Shown: in pieces, positions 1 through 4,918 of the stretch
Layout: every line of letters begins with the position of its first letter
Numbering within the stretch: position 1 is the first letter of the stretch
NCBI GenBank assembly: GCA_005888925.1
Contig: VBCP01000531.1
Location: 1 to 5,672, forward strand
Direction: 5' to 3'
From: Betaproteobacteria bacterium
GTDB taxonomy: Bacteria; Pseudomonadota; Gammaproteobacteria; Burkholderiales; SG8-39
Length of the DNA stretch: 5,672 nucleotides
Translations under genes and position numbers: made by a program
Notes under the pieces: model-generated
What the model was told of the DNA's origin: nothing
The model's input: the letters and a program-made list of their open reading frames with translations, nothing else
Database searches by the model: none

Positions 1-13
1 TTCGCCCGATCAT
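1..13 (-). CDS. 5' end of a further gene downstream of bufC (partial; possibly a DoxX-family BufD)
   Basis: An ATG at 13-11 on the minus strand opens a reading frame (M-I-G-R...) that leaves the window after four codons. It is preceded by a good Shine-Dalgarno sequence, AGGGGA (minus strand, 24-19), at 5-nt spacing, and sits 16 nt after the bufC stop codon. This makes it very likely the next gene of the same operon. In many bufferin operons the gene after bufC encodes a DoxX-family membrane protein (BufD), so that is the best guess. The identity is inferred only from position, since four residues cannot identify a family. Confidence 0.4.
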
Positions 14-29
14 GGGAATCCCCTGGTTG

Positions 30-815
30 TCACGAAGTTTCGGCCAGGCTGAATCCGGCGAAGCGGCCGGCTGCCAGGTGCTCCGCGAGCACCGCGTGGG
101 AGTCGGTACAGCGCGCTTCGGCTACCGCCTCGTGCAGCGGGCGCCCGGCGAATAGCGCGGCGCTGAACCACCACGCGCCTTCGGTAAAGCGGCTCACCTC
201 GACGCCGGTCTCTGCGCGGTGCACGAGAAGCCAGACCGGGCCGCTTGCGAGATCGATCGACGCGAGCGCGGCATCGTCCTCGTCCAGCACCGCGCGCCAG
301 ATGGCGTCGGCGGGATAGTCGGCGCGAACGAGGCCCACGCCAGGATGAGGCGCTAAGCGCACGCGCGCCTGCTCGTCTTCGGTGAGCGCGGCAAGGCGCG
401 CGACATTCAGCGGCTCTGCATCCTCGGCGTGGAGCGCGCGGCTCACCGCCCATTCGAGGCGCGCGACGCCGGGCAGATAGCCGAGCGCGGCGACGGGCGG
501 GAACCGCGCCAGAAATTCGGCGAAGCCCGCGCCGTACTCGTCGAGGTTCGCGCACTGCGGCGGCTGCTCCTCCATGAAAAGGCGCGCGGTGCCCTCGAAA
601 CACTCGGCTGCGACAAGCCGGTGCACGGCCGGATACGAGAGCCGCAGCGCGTTGGTGAGGACGCTCGCGAATGTATTGCGGTAAATGCCGAGACGCGCCG
701 CCGGCTCGATGCCGTCGGCGACGACGTGGGCGCCCGCTTTGGCATCGTCGCGCGCGACGACGCTGCGGAGCACGGCGCGCTGGAGCTCAAGCAGCGATGG
801 CGCAGGCGCGTTCAC
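30..815 (-). CDS. bufC: BufC/HvfC-type partner protein of the MNIO enzyme (DUF2063 N-terminal domain)
   Basis: This 261-residue protein matches the HvfC/BufC family, formerly DUF2063 and often annotated as a 'putative DNA-binding domain'. The N-terminal family domain is clear: LELQRAV near residues 9-15, then RLGIYRNTFASVLTNALRLSYPAVHRLV (about 41-68), an ECFEG stretch, YGAGFAEFLARFPP, and YLPGVARLEWAVSRALHAE (about 107-125). The C-terminal half is less conserved and contains a WLLVHR segment. In this family the protein works with the BufB iron enzyme on the precursor peptide, probably by presenting the peptide to it. The DNA-binding label is considered misleading. I chose the GTG at 815, which gives an N-terminus MNAPAPSLLELQRA and a 29-nt overlap with the end of bufB, suggesting translational coupling. 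An in-frame TTG at 860 and a GTG at 845 are alternatives. The family is certain and the exact start is not. Confidence 0.9.
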   Translation of the reverse strand: MNAPAPSLLELQRAVLRSVVARDDAKAGAHVVADGIEPAARLGIYRNTFASVLTNALRLSYPAVHRLVAAECFEGTARLFMEEQPPQCANLDEYGAGFAEFLARFPPVAALGYLPGVARLEWAVSRALHAEDAEPLNVARLAALTEDEQARVRLAPHPGVGLVRADYPADAIWRAVLDEDDAALASIDLASGPVWLLVHRAETGVEVSRFTEGAWWFSAALFAGRPLHEAVAEARCTDSHAVLAEHLAAGRFAGFSLAETS

Positions 816-1659
816 GGTCGGCTTCGTCGAGCACTGCGGCAGCACGCGCGGCTTCGTCAATCAGCACCTCGAGCGGCGGCACGTCGGTGTCCCATTCGAC
901 GAGGGTCGGCACAGGGCCGAAGCGCGCAAGCGCTTCCGCGTAGAGCTTCCAGACCTCTGGCGCGACGCGCGAGCCGTGATCGTCGATGCGCAAGATGTGC
1001 CCATCTTCGAGCTTCCTCACGGCGTGTCCGGCGAGATGGATCTCGCCGATCGCGGAAGGCGGCAGCGCCGCAAGATAAGCCGAGGCATCCCAGCCGTGAT
1101 TGCAGGCGCTCACGTAGATATTGTTGACGTCGCACAGAATGCCGCAGCCGGTGCGCCCGGCGACGCGGGCGAGGAACTCCCACTCGGGAATCGTCGAATG
1201 CCGGAAGCGCAGGTAGGTGGACGGATTCTCGATGAGCAGGCGGCGCTTCAGATAGGCCTGCATTTGATCGACCTGCCGGCACACGATGGCGAGCGCCTCT
1301 TCCGTCATCGGCAGGGGAAGCAGGTCGGCGAGGTAGGTCCCGCCGACGACGCTCCACGACAGATGCTCGGAGACCAGCCCAGGCTCAAGCCGATCGACCG
1401 TGCGCCGCACGCGTTCCACGTGCGCGACGTCGAGCCCCTCGGCGCTGCCGAGCGACAGGCCCACGCCGTGCAGCGAAAGCGGATAATCCCTGCGGATCGC
1501 CTCGAGGCAGCGAAGCGGTGTTCCGCCGCCCATGTAGTTCTCGGTGTGCACCTCGAGCCACGCCACCGCGGGGCGCGTGTCAGCGACCGCCTGATGATGC
1601 GGAAAGCGCAGCCCGATCCCTGCCTTCGCGGGGATCGGGTGGTGCCCGATCTTCGGCAC
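787..1659 (-). CDS. bufB: BufB, multinuclear non-heme iron oxidative enzyme (MNIO, DUF692)
   Basis: This 290-residue protein carries the signature motifs of DUF692/MNIO enzymes in order: AGIGLR..HH (13-22), LEVHTENY (35-42), LHGVGLSLGSA (63-73), VSEHLSW (96-102), LLIENPSTY (141-149), CDVNNIYVSACNHG (176-189), EIHLAGH (206-212), IDDHGS (225-230) and LVEWD (253-257). The His, Glu, Asp and Asn residues in these motifs are the iron ligands in structurally known relatives such as MbnB and TglH, and all are present. The fold is a TIM barrel. MNIOs oxidise cysteines in ribosomally made peptides, and in bufferins they form thiooxazole-type rings. The expected substrate is the adjacent BufA. The GTG at 1659 is preferred: it lies 2 nt after the bufA stop, and upstream in-frame sequence (ATG at 1818) runs through bufA and resembles no MNIO. 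The length is normal, and the enzyme looks intact and cytoplasmic. Confidence 0.95.
   Translation of the reverse strand: MPKIGHHPIPAKAGIGLRFPHHQAVADTRPAVAWLEVHTENYMGGGTPLRCLEAIRRDYPLSLHGVGLSLGSAEGLDVAHVERVRRTVDRLEPGLVSEHLSWSVVGGTYLADLLPLPMTEEALAIVCRQVDQMQAYLKRRLLIENPSTYLRFRHSTIPEWEFLARVAGRTGCGILCDVNNIYVSACNHGWDASAYLAALPPSAIGEIHLAGHAVRKLEDGHILRIDDHGSRVAPEVWKLYAEALARFGPVPTLVEWDTDVPPLEVLIDEAARAAAVLDEADRERACAIAA
1612..1639. repeat. Perfect 9-bp inverted repeat inside the start of bufB
   Basis: The arms CCCGATCCC (1612-1620) and GGGATCGGG (1631-1639) are perfectly complementary around a 10-nt loop. Read on the minus strand, the core resembles the short palindromic intergenic repeats of the form ATTCCCGCG...GGGAAT that are common in beta- and gammaproteobacteria. 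It encodes PIPAKAGIG at residues 8-16 of BufB. AGIGLR is itself conserved in DUF692 proteins, so the resemblance may be chance. In the mRNA it could form a hairpin about 20 nt after the GTG start. Confidence 0.4.
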
Positions 1660-1661
1660 TC

Positions 1662-1979
1662 TCAGGCCGCCTTCAGCTTGCCGCCCTGGATCTTGGCGCA
1701 GTCGCCTGCTGGAAGCAGGACGAACGACTGGGAATCGCGCGCCTTCGTGGCCTGGCCCGCGCACGAGTGGGCGCCTTCCGCGCAGTCGTTTTTCGCGACG
1801 GCGTTGATGCCATAGCACTTCTGGAGCTTGTTCTTCTCCATCCTCGCCATGTTGTCCTTCACGACCTGCGGCATGTTGCTCATGTCCTTTCCTTGCGCGA
1901 GGGTCGGCGCGGCTTGCATTGCCAAGGCGAGGCCAACGGCGCTGGAGAGAGTCGAAGCAGCCAGTACGTATCGGTTCAT
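1662..1979 (-). CDS. bufA: BufA, exported four-cysteine bufferin precursor peptide (DUF2282)
   Basis: This 105-residue peptide precursor begins with a Sec-type signal sequence: MNRY, a hydrophobic stretch to about residue 24, and a likely cleavage after TLA-28. The mature part has four cysteines, C55, C66, C73 and C94, in the DUF2282/BufA1 arrangement: EKNKLQKCYG, KNDCAEGAHSCAGQATKARD and VLLPAGDCAKIQGG. Bufferins are periplasmic metal-binding (copper-sequestering) peptides whose cysteines are modified by BufB with BufC before export. A shared disulfide plus modified central cysteines is reported for the family. The ATG has a strong Shine-Dalgarno sequence, AAAGGAG (minus strand, 1996-1990), at 10-nt spacing. 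It is the first gene of the operon, which suits a peptide needed in excess over its enzymes. Transcription should come from the minus-strand ECF-type promoter about 60 nt upstream of the ATG. Which metal it binds cannot be read from the sequence. Confidence 0.93.
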   Translation of the reverse strand: MNRYVLAASTLSSAVGLALAMQAAPTLAQGKDMSNMPQVVKDNMARMEKNKLQKCYGINAVAKNDCAEGAHSCAGQATKARDSQSFVLLPAGDCAKIQGGKLKAA

Positions 1980-2044
1980 GGTGGGATGTCTCCTTTCAGT
2001 TGAGATGTTGATGCCGGCAGCTCAAGAAAAACCACCCGGCAGGC

Positions 2045-2075
2045 ATTAGACCGCGCGACGGCCGAAATCCTTACA
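2045..2075 (-). promoter_or_regulatory. ECF-type promoter of the bufABC operon
   Basis: Read on the minus strand, TGTAAGGATT (2075-2066, -35) is followed by 13 nt and GGTCTAAT (2052-2045, -10). Both elements and their spacing are identical to the plus-strand promoter at 2089-2119, while the spacer sequence differs. The layout resembles sigma-E-like ECF promoters, which have a GGAACTT-type -35 and a TCTGA-type -10 at about 16 nt. Transcription should start near 2038, giving a leader of about 58 nt before the bufA ATG. The expected activator is the adjacent ECF sigma factor. This is inferred from position and from the duplicated motif. Confidence 0.8.
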
Positions 2076-2088
2076 AACATCGGCCGCG

Positions 2089-2119
2089 TGTAAGGATTGC
2101 GTCCCTTTTCAGGTCTAAT
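2089..2119 (+). promoter_or_regulatory. Autoregulatory ECF-type promoter of the sigma/anti-sigma/DUF3179 operon
   Basis: TGTAAGGATT (2089-2098, -35), a 13-nt spacer and GGTCTAAT (2112-2119, -10) exactly repeat the promoter facing the other way. The predicted transcription start, about 6-8 nt after the -10, falls near 2125-2127. That leaves only a few bases before the ATG at 2130, so the sigma mRNA should be leaderless or nearly so. ECF factors commonly activate their own operon, and the matching motif supports that here. Confidence 0.8.
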
Positions 2120-2129
2120 CTCCGTGTCG

Positions 2130-2639
2130 ATGCTTGGAGCAAGCAAAACGGCATTCGAAATCGCGGTCGCCGATTACCTCGACGACCTGTACCGCTACGC
2201 TTATTGGCTCTGCAGGGACCGCTGGCTGGCCGAAGACCTCGCCCAGGAGACTGTGCTGCGCGCCTGGCGCGGCTGGTCACGCCTGCGCGAAGCGCGCGCG
2301 GTGAAAGGCTGGCTGTTCACGATTCTTTATCGCGAGTTCGTGCGCAGCGCGGCGCGCAAGCGGATGGAGAGCGAGCCCGCCGAGGCGCTGCGCAGCGAGC
2401 CATACGGTCACGCGGATCCTGCGCTCGCGATCGACCTCGACCGCGCCTTGCGCGGACTCGGCGAAGACTCCCGCCACGCGATCCTGCTGCAGGTGCTCGG
2501 CGGGTTCAGCTGCGCCGAAATTGCGGCGGTGCTCGGAAGCTCCGAAGGCGCGGTGATGACTCGGCTCACGCGCGCCAGGCAGGCGCTGAGGCGCAGCCTC
2601 GAGCCCGGCGAAACGGACCGGGAAGCGAACGAAGCATGA
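2130..2639 (+). CDS. ECF-family RNA polymerase sigma factor
   Basis: This 169-residue protein contains only sigma regions 2 and 4, as is typical for ECF (extracytoplasmic function) factors. Region 2 covers about residues 12-78, with YRYAYWLCRDRWLAEDLAQE and a GWLFTILYREFVR segment. Region 4 covers about 104-156, with a helix-turn-helix in FSCAEIAAVLGSSEGAVMTRLTRARQAL. It directs RNA polymerase to its target promoters and should be held inactive by the anti-sigma factor encoded next, whose ATG overlaps its stop codon (ATGA). I chose the ATG at 2130. An in-frame TTG at 2097 lies within the -35 element of its own promoter, and a GTG at 2124 lies at or before the expected transcription start. The divergent bufferin operon with the same promoter motif is the likely main target, as in the Caulobacter SigF and gonococcal Ecf loci. 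I do not assign an ECF subgroup. Confidence 0.92.
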   Translation: MLGASKTAFEIAVADYLDDLYRYAYWLCRDRWLAEDLAQETVLRAWRGWSRLREARAVKGWLFTILYREFVRSAARKRMESEPAEALRSEPYGHADPALAIDLDRALRGLGEDSRHAILLQVLGGFSCAEIAAVLGSSEGAVMTRLTRARQALRRSLEPGETDREANEA

Positions 2640-3304
2640 ACTGTCTCGAATTCAGGAGGATCGCGCTCGCCGATCCGCGCCGGCTCGAAGCCGAAGCGGC
2701 AGGGCACGCCGAGCGCTGCGCGGGGTGCAAGGACTTCCTGGTGCGCTCGCTCGAAGCCGAGGCGCGCCTCGCCAGCGCGCTGCGCGTCCCGGTACCGCGG
2801 GGGCTGCGTGCGCGGTTGCTGGACCGTAGCGCATTTCCCCGGCGTCCGCTGCGCCGGCTGGCGCTCGCCGCGGGCCTGGTGATCGCCGTGGCGATCACTC
2901 TTGTGATCGGCTGGCCGCGCAACGATCCGCTCGCCCTTGCCGGGATCGACTTTGTAATGTTCGAGGAGGCGCAGGCGATCGCCGATGCGAAGCCGACCGA
3001 CGCAGCGGTGCTCGCGCGAGTGGCGCACCACATGGGCGTTTCGCTGCCAGAGCAGCTCGGCGAGGTGCGCTACGTCGGCACCTGCCCGTTCGCCGGCACG
3101 ACCGCATACCACGTACTCGTCAAGTCGCCGCTCGGCAAGGTGACGCTGCTGCTCGTTCCCGAGCGGCCGCTCGCGTCGCGTGCCGTCGCTTCGGCGCATG
3201 GGCTGGAGGCTGCGATCGTCCCGGCCGTCGCCGGCAGCGTGGCGATCATCGGCGGTTCCGGGCGCAGCATCTCCCGCGTGGAGACGCTTCTTAAATCTTC
3301 ATGA
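2636..3304 (+). CDS. Membrane-anchored anti-sigma factor, DUF3379 family, with zinc-type motif
   Basis: This 222-residue single-pass membrane protein follows the sigma gene with a 4-nt ATGA overlap. The N-terminal cytoplasmic part begins MNCLEFRR..LADPR and has H24-x3-C28-x2-C31, the zinc anti-sigma (ZAS) pattern expected to grip the sigma factor. A transmembrane helix spans about residues 75-93 (LALAAGLVIAVAITLVIGW). The extracytoplasmic domain (about 95-222) matches DUF3379, with H131-H132, a GEVRYVGTCPFAG segment containing the lone C150, then LGKVTLLLVPE and VAIIGGSG. The role is to hold the ECF factor until an envelope signal arrives. The extracytoplasmic His/Cys residues could sense metal or redox state, but that is inference. 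Family placement rests on remembered DUF3379 patterns. In-frame open sequence extends upstream but is only the sigma gene read in another frame. The next gene also starts with an ATGA overlap. Confidence 0.85.
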   Translation: MNCLEFRRIALADPRRLEAEAAGHAERCAGCKDFLVRSLEAEARLASALRVPVPRGLRARLLDRSAFPRRPLRRLALAAGLVIAVAITLVIGWPRNDPLALAGIDFVMFEEAQAIADAKPTDAAVLARVAHHMGVSLPEQLGEVRYVGTCPFAGTTAYHVLVKSPLGKVTLLLVPERPLASRAVASAHGLEAAIVPAVAGSVAIIGGSGRSISRVETLLKSS

Positions 3305-4413
3305 AGGCCCGGCTGCTGCCGGTCGTGTTGCTCGTTTGCTTCGCCGGGATGAGCGGCGCGCAGCCGGAATCCGACCGGCGCGAATGGCCGAAGACCGAGT
3401 TTGCGAGGCGCACTGTCGATCTCGCGGAGATCGAATCCGGCGGCCCGCCGAAGGACGGCATACCGGCGATCGACCGGCCGCGCTTTGTGGGCACGCGCGT
3501 CGCCCGCGCCTGGCTCAAAGCCAAGGAGCCGGTGATCGTCCTGCGCATGGGCCGCGACGCGCGCGCCTACCCGCTGCAGATCCTGATGTTCCACGAGATC
3601 GTGAACGACACCGTGGATGGCGTTCCCGTGGCGGTGACTTTCTGCCCGCTGTGCAACGCTTCGATCGTGTTCGACCGGCGCCTCGACAAGCGCGTGCTCG
3701 ACTTCGGTACCACCGGCAGGCTGCGGCTCTCGGACCTCGTGATGTACGACCGGCAGACCGAGTCGTGGTGGCAGCAGTTCACCGGGAAGGGCATCGTCGG
3801 CCATTACGCAGGCGGCGAGCTTGCGCGCATTGTCTCGGAGATCGTTGCCTTCGAGGACTTCGAGGCGGCGCACCCGAGCGGGCTCGTGCTGTCGCGCGAA
3901 ACCGGCTTTCGGCGCCCTTACGGGCACAACCCCTACGCCGGCTACGACCGCATCGACCAGAGCCCGTTTCTCTTGAACACGAAGGCCGATGCGCGCCTGC
4001 CGCCAATGGAGCGCGTGCTTTCGGTTTCGGTCGCCGGCGGGCACCGGCTTTATCCGCTCAGTCTGCTTGAACGCCACCCTGTCGCAAACAGCGAGGTCGG
4101 CGGCCTGCCCTACGTCGTTTTCGCCAAGCCGGGAATGGCTTCGCCGCTCGACAAGGCGCGTACCGGCGAGGGCCGGCCGATTGCCGCGGCGACGGCGTTC
4201 CAGCGCCGTCTCGAGGGCCGCGTGCTCGAGTTCGAGTTGCGCGACGGCCGCTATATCGACGCGCAGACCGGCTCGGAGTGGAACCTGCTCGGCGAAGCGC
4301 TCAACGGGCCGCTGAAAGGCAGGCGGCTTGCGCAGCTCGAAAGCGGCGTGCACTTCGCTTTCGCCTGGCTCGCCTTTAATCCCCAGAGCGAAATCGTGCG
4401 CTCGCTTCCGTGA
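3301..4413 (+). CDS. Exported DUF3179 protein of unknown function
   Basis: This 370-residue protein has a Sec-type signal peptide (MKARLLPVVLLVCFAGMSGA, likely cut after A20) and then a full-length DUF3179 domain. Family landmarks are GGPPKDGIPAID (47-58), WLKAKEPVIVL (71-81), ARAYPLQILMFHEIVND (87-103), PVAVTFCPLCNASIVFDR (109-126), LVMYDRQTESWWQQFTG, LSRETGFRRPYGHNPYAGYD and, near the C-terminus, GSEWNLLGEALNGPLKGRRL. C115-x2-C118 with nearby H98 could bind a metal or form a disulfide in the periplasm. No enzymatic activity is established for the family as far as I know. It overlaps the anti-sigma gene by 4 nt (ATGA), so it is co-transcribed and translationally coupled with the sigma/anti-sigma pair. 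This links it to the envelope stress response. C13 lies in the signal peptide without a convincing lipobox, so I treat the protein as soluble periplasmic rather than a lipoprotein. Confidence 0.88.
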   Translation: MKARLLPVVLLVCFAGMSGAQPESDRREWPKTEFARRTVDLAEIESGGPPKDGIPAIDRPRFVGTRVARAWLKAKEPVIVLRMGRDARAYPLQILMFHEIVNDTVDGVPVAVTFCPLCNASIVFDRRLDKRVLDFGTTGRLRLSDLVMYDRQTESWWQQFTGKGIVGHYAGGELARIVSEIVAFEDFEAAHPSGLVLSRETGFRRPYGHNPYAGYDRIDQSPFLLNTKADARLPPMERVLSVSVAGGHRLYPLSLLERHPVANSEVGGLPYVVFAKPGMASPLDKARTGEGRPIAAATAFQRRLEGRVLEFELRDGRYIDAQTGSEWNLLGEALNGPLKGRRLAQLESGVHFAFAWLAFNPQSEIVRSLP

Positions 4414-4450
4414 AGCAGTACGCTTCAGGCCTCACCGCGCGCTGGCGCGG
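4411..4450 (+). terminator. Two consecutive small hairpins after the DUF3179 gene (possible weak terminator)
   Basis: Hairpin one starts at the stop codon: TGAAGC (4411-4416) pairs with GCTTCA (4422-4427) around a 5-nt loop. Hairpin two pairs CCGCGC (4435-4440) with GCGCGG (4445-4450) around GCTG. The sequence after the second stem is A-rich and then mixed, with no run of T, so it is not a standard intrinsic terminator. It could slow polymerase or protect the 3' end of the sigma operon mRNA. Confidence 0.3.
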
Positions 4451-4454
4451 AAAA

Positions 4455-4460
4455 TATAAT
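4455..4460 (+). promoter_or_regulatory. Candidate -10 element (TATAAT) upstream of the DoxX-like gene
   Basis: TATAAT matches the housekeeping -10 consensus exactly and lies 34 nt before the gene's ATG, in the most AT-rich stretch of this gap. No good -35 is seen 16-18 nt upstream, where the sequence is the GC-rich hairpin. No copy of the ECF motif is present here. If it is real, the DoxX-like gene can be expressed independently of the sigma operon. Confidence 0.3.
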
Positions 4461-4483
4461 TTCTCTCCAACGATCTAAATCAG

Positions 4484-4491
4484 GGAGGTGA
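4484..4491 (+). promoter_or_regulatory. Strong ribosome binding site of the DoxX-like gene
   Basis: GGAGGTGA lies 3 nt before the ATG at 4495. It is nearly a full match to the 16S rRNA anti-Shine-Dalgarno sequence, although the spacing is short, and it fixes the start of this gene. Confidence 0.7.
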
Positions 4492-4494
4492 ACC

Positions 4495-4899
4495 ATGGAC
4501 GTTGCACTGAGAGTTCGATTACCCCTTTTACTGCTCAGAATCGGCGTCTTCCTCGTCATGTTCATGTGGACGCTGGATAAATTCGTGCATCCTGACCATG
4601 CCGCCGGCGTCTTCAAGAAGTTCTACCAGCTCGATCTCGGTGGACCCGTGGCCTTCTATGTCCTCGGTGCGATCGAGCTTGCGGTCCTGCTGCTATTTGT
4701 AACCGGACTCGCCAAGCGGTACAGCTATGGCGCAGTGCTTCTTCTGCACGCCGTCTCGACGTTCTCGTCCTATCGGCAATATCTGGGATTCGACAACCTG
4801 CTCTTCTTCGCCGCTTGGCCCATGCTTGCGGCATGCATCGCGCTCTACCTTTTGCGCGACCTGGACACGCTTCTCGCCTTCCCAGCCAGCGGGAAGTAG
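4495..4899 (+). CDS. DoxX-like four-helix inner-membrane protein
   Basis: This 134-residue protein has four predicted transmembrane segments, at about residues 8-26, 50-72, 76-92 and 100-121. The pattern LLLLRIGVFLVMFMWTLDKF, followed by VHPDHAAGVFKKFY and a GAIELAVLLLFVTGLAKR segment, fits DoxX-like family membrane proteins. The biochemical role of such proteins is poorly defined, and several are linked to thiol or oxidative stress. DoxX-family genes recur in bufferin and gonococcal ecf-type loci, so a link to the neighbouring regulon is plausible. However, it lies 81 nt beyond the sigma operon and has its own candidate -10. The start is well supported by GGAGGTGA just upstream. Its base composition is somewhat less GC-rich than that of its neighbours. 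The membrane nature is firm and the family call is fairly firm. Confidence 0.8.
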   Translation: MDVALRVRLPLLLLRIGVFLVMFMWTLDKFVHPDHAAGVFKKFYQLDLGGPVAFYVLGAIELAVLLLFVTGLAKRYSYGAVLLLHAVSTFSSYRQYLGFDNLLFFAAWPMLAACIALYLLRDLDTLLAFPASGK

Positions 4900-4916
4900 T
4901 GTCAGACGTTTTTTTT
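4861..4916 (+). terminator. Imperfect hairpin followed by eight T residues, between the DoxX-like and ROK kinase genes
   Basis: An inner stem CTTCCC (4878-4883) / GGGAAG (4891-4896) is closed by an outer stem GACAC (4864-4868) / GTGTC (4899-4903). Two further pairs (4861-4862 with 4904-4905) extend the outer stem past a bulged G. The internal loop is asymmetric (9 and 2 nt). Three bases later comes a run of eight T (4909-4916). This resembles a weak intrinsic terminator overlapping the end of the DoxX-like gene. The internal loop makes its efficiency doubtful. Confidence 0.35.
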
Positions 4917-4918
4917 GA

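Noticed and set aside
429..1815. Plus-strand reading frames opposite bufB and bufC
   Set aside because: Both are low-complexity and Arg/Ala-rich, without domains, and lie antisense to the clear MNIO and BufC genes.
1660..1818. An N-terminal extension of BufB to an in-frame ATG at 1818
   Set aside because: It would overlap half of bufA in another frame and encodes arginine-rich sequence unlike any DUF692 N-terminus. The GTG at 1659 fits the family.
2097..2129. An earlier TTG (2097) or GTG (2124) start for the sigma factor
   Set aside because: The TTG lies in the -35 box of the matched promoter and the GTG lies at or before the predicted transcription start. The added residues show no sigma similarity.
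2204..2635. An upstream extension of the anti-sigma reading frame
   Set aside because: It is the sigma gene read in another frame, very rich in Arg and Ala. The ATGA overlap at 2636 marks the real start.
2879..2898. A 9-bp inverted repeat (GTGATCGCC / GGCGATCAC) inside the anti-sigma gene
   Set aside because: It encodes the transmembrane helix, and the similar codons for Val, Ile and Ala explain the symmetry. A third near-copy at 2903-2911 fits the same cause.
3070..4353. A long minus-strand reading frame opposite the DUF3179 gene
   Set aside because: High GC opens spurious frames. Its translation has no recognisable domain, whereas the plus strand encodes a complete conserved protein with a signal peptide.
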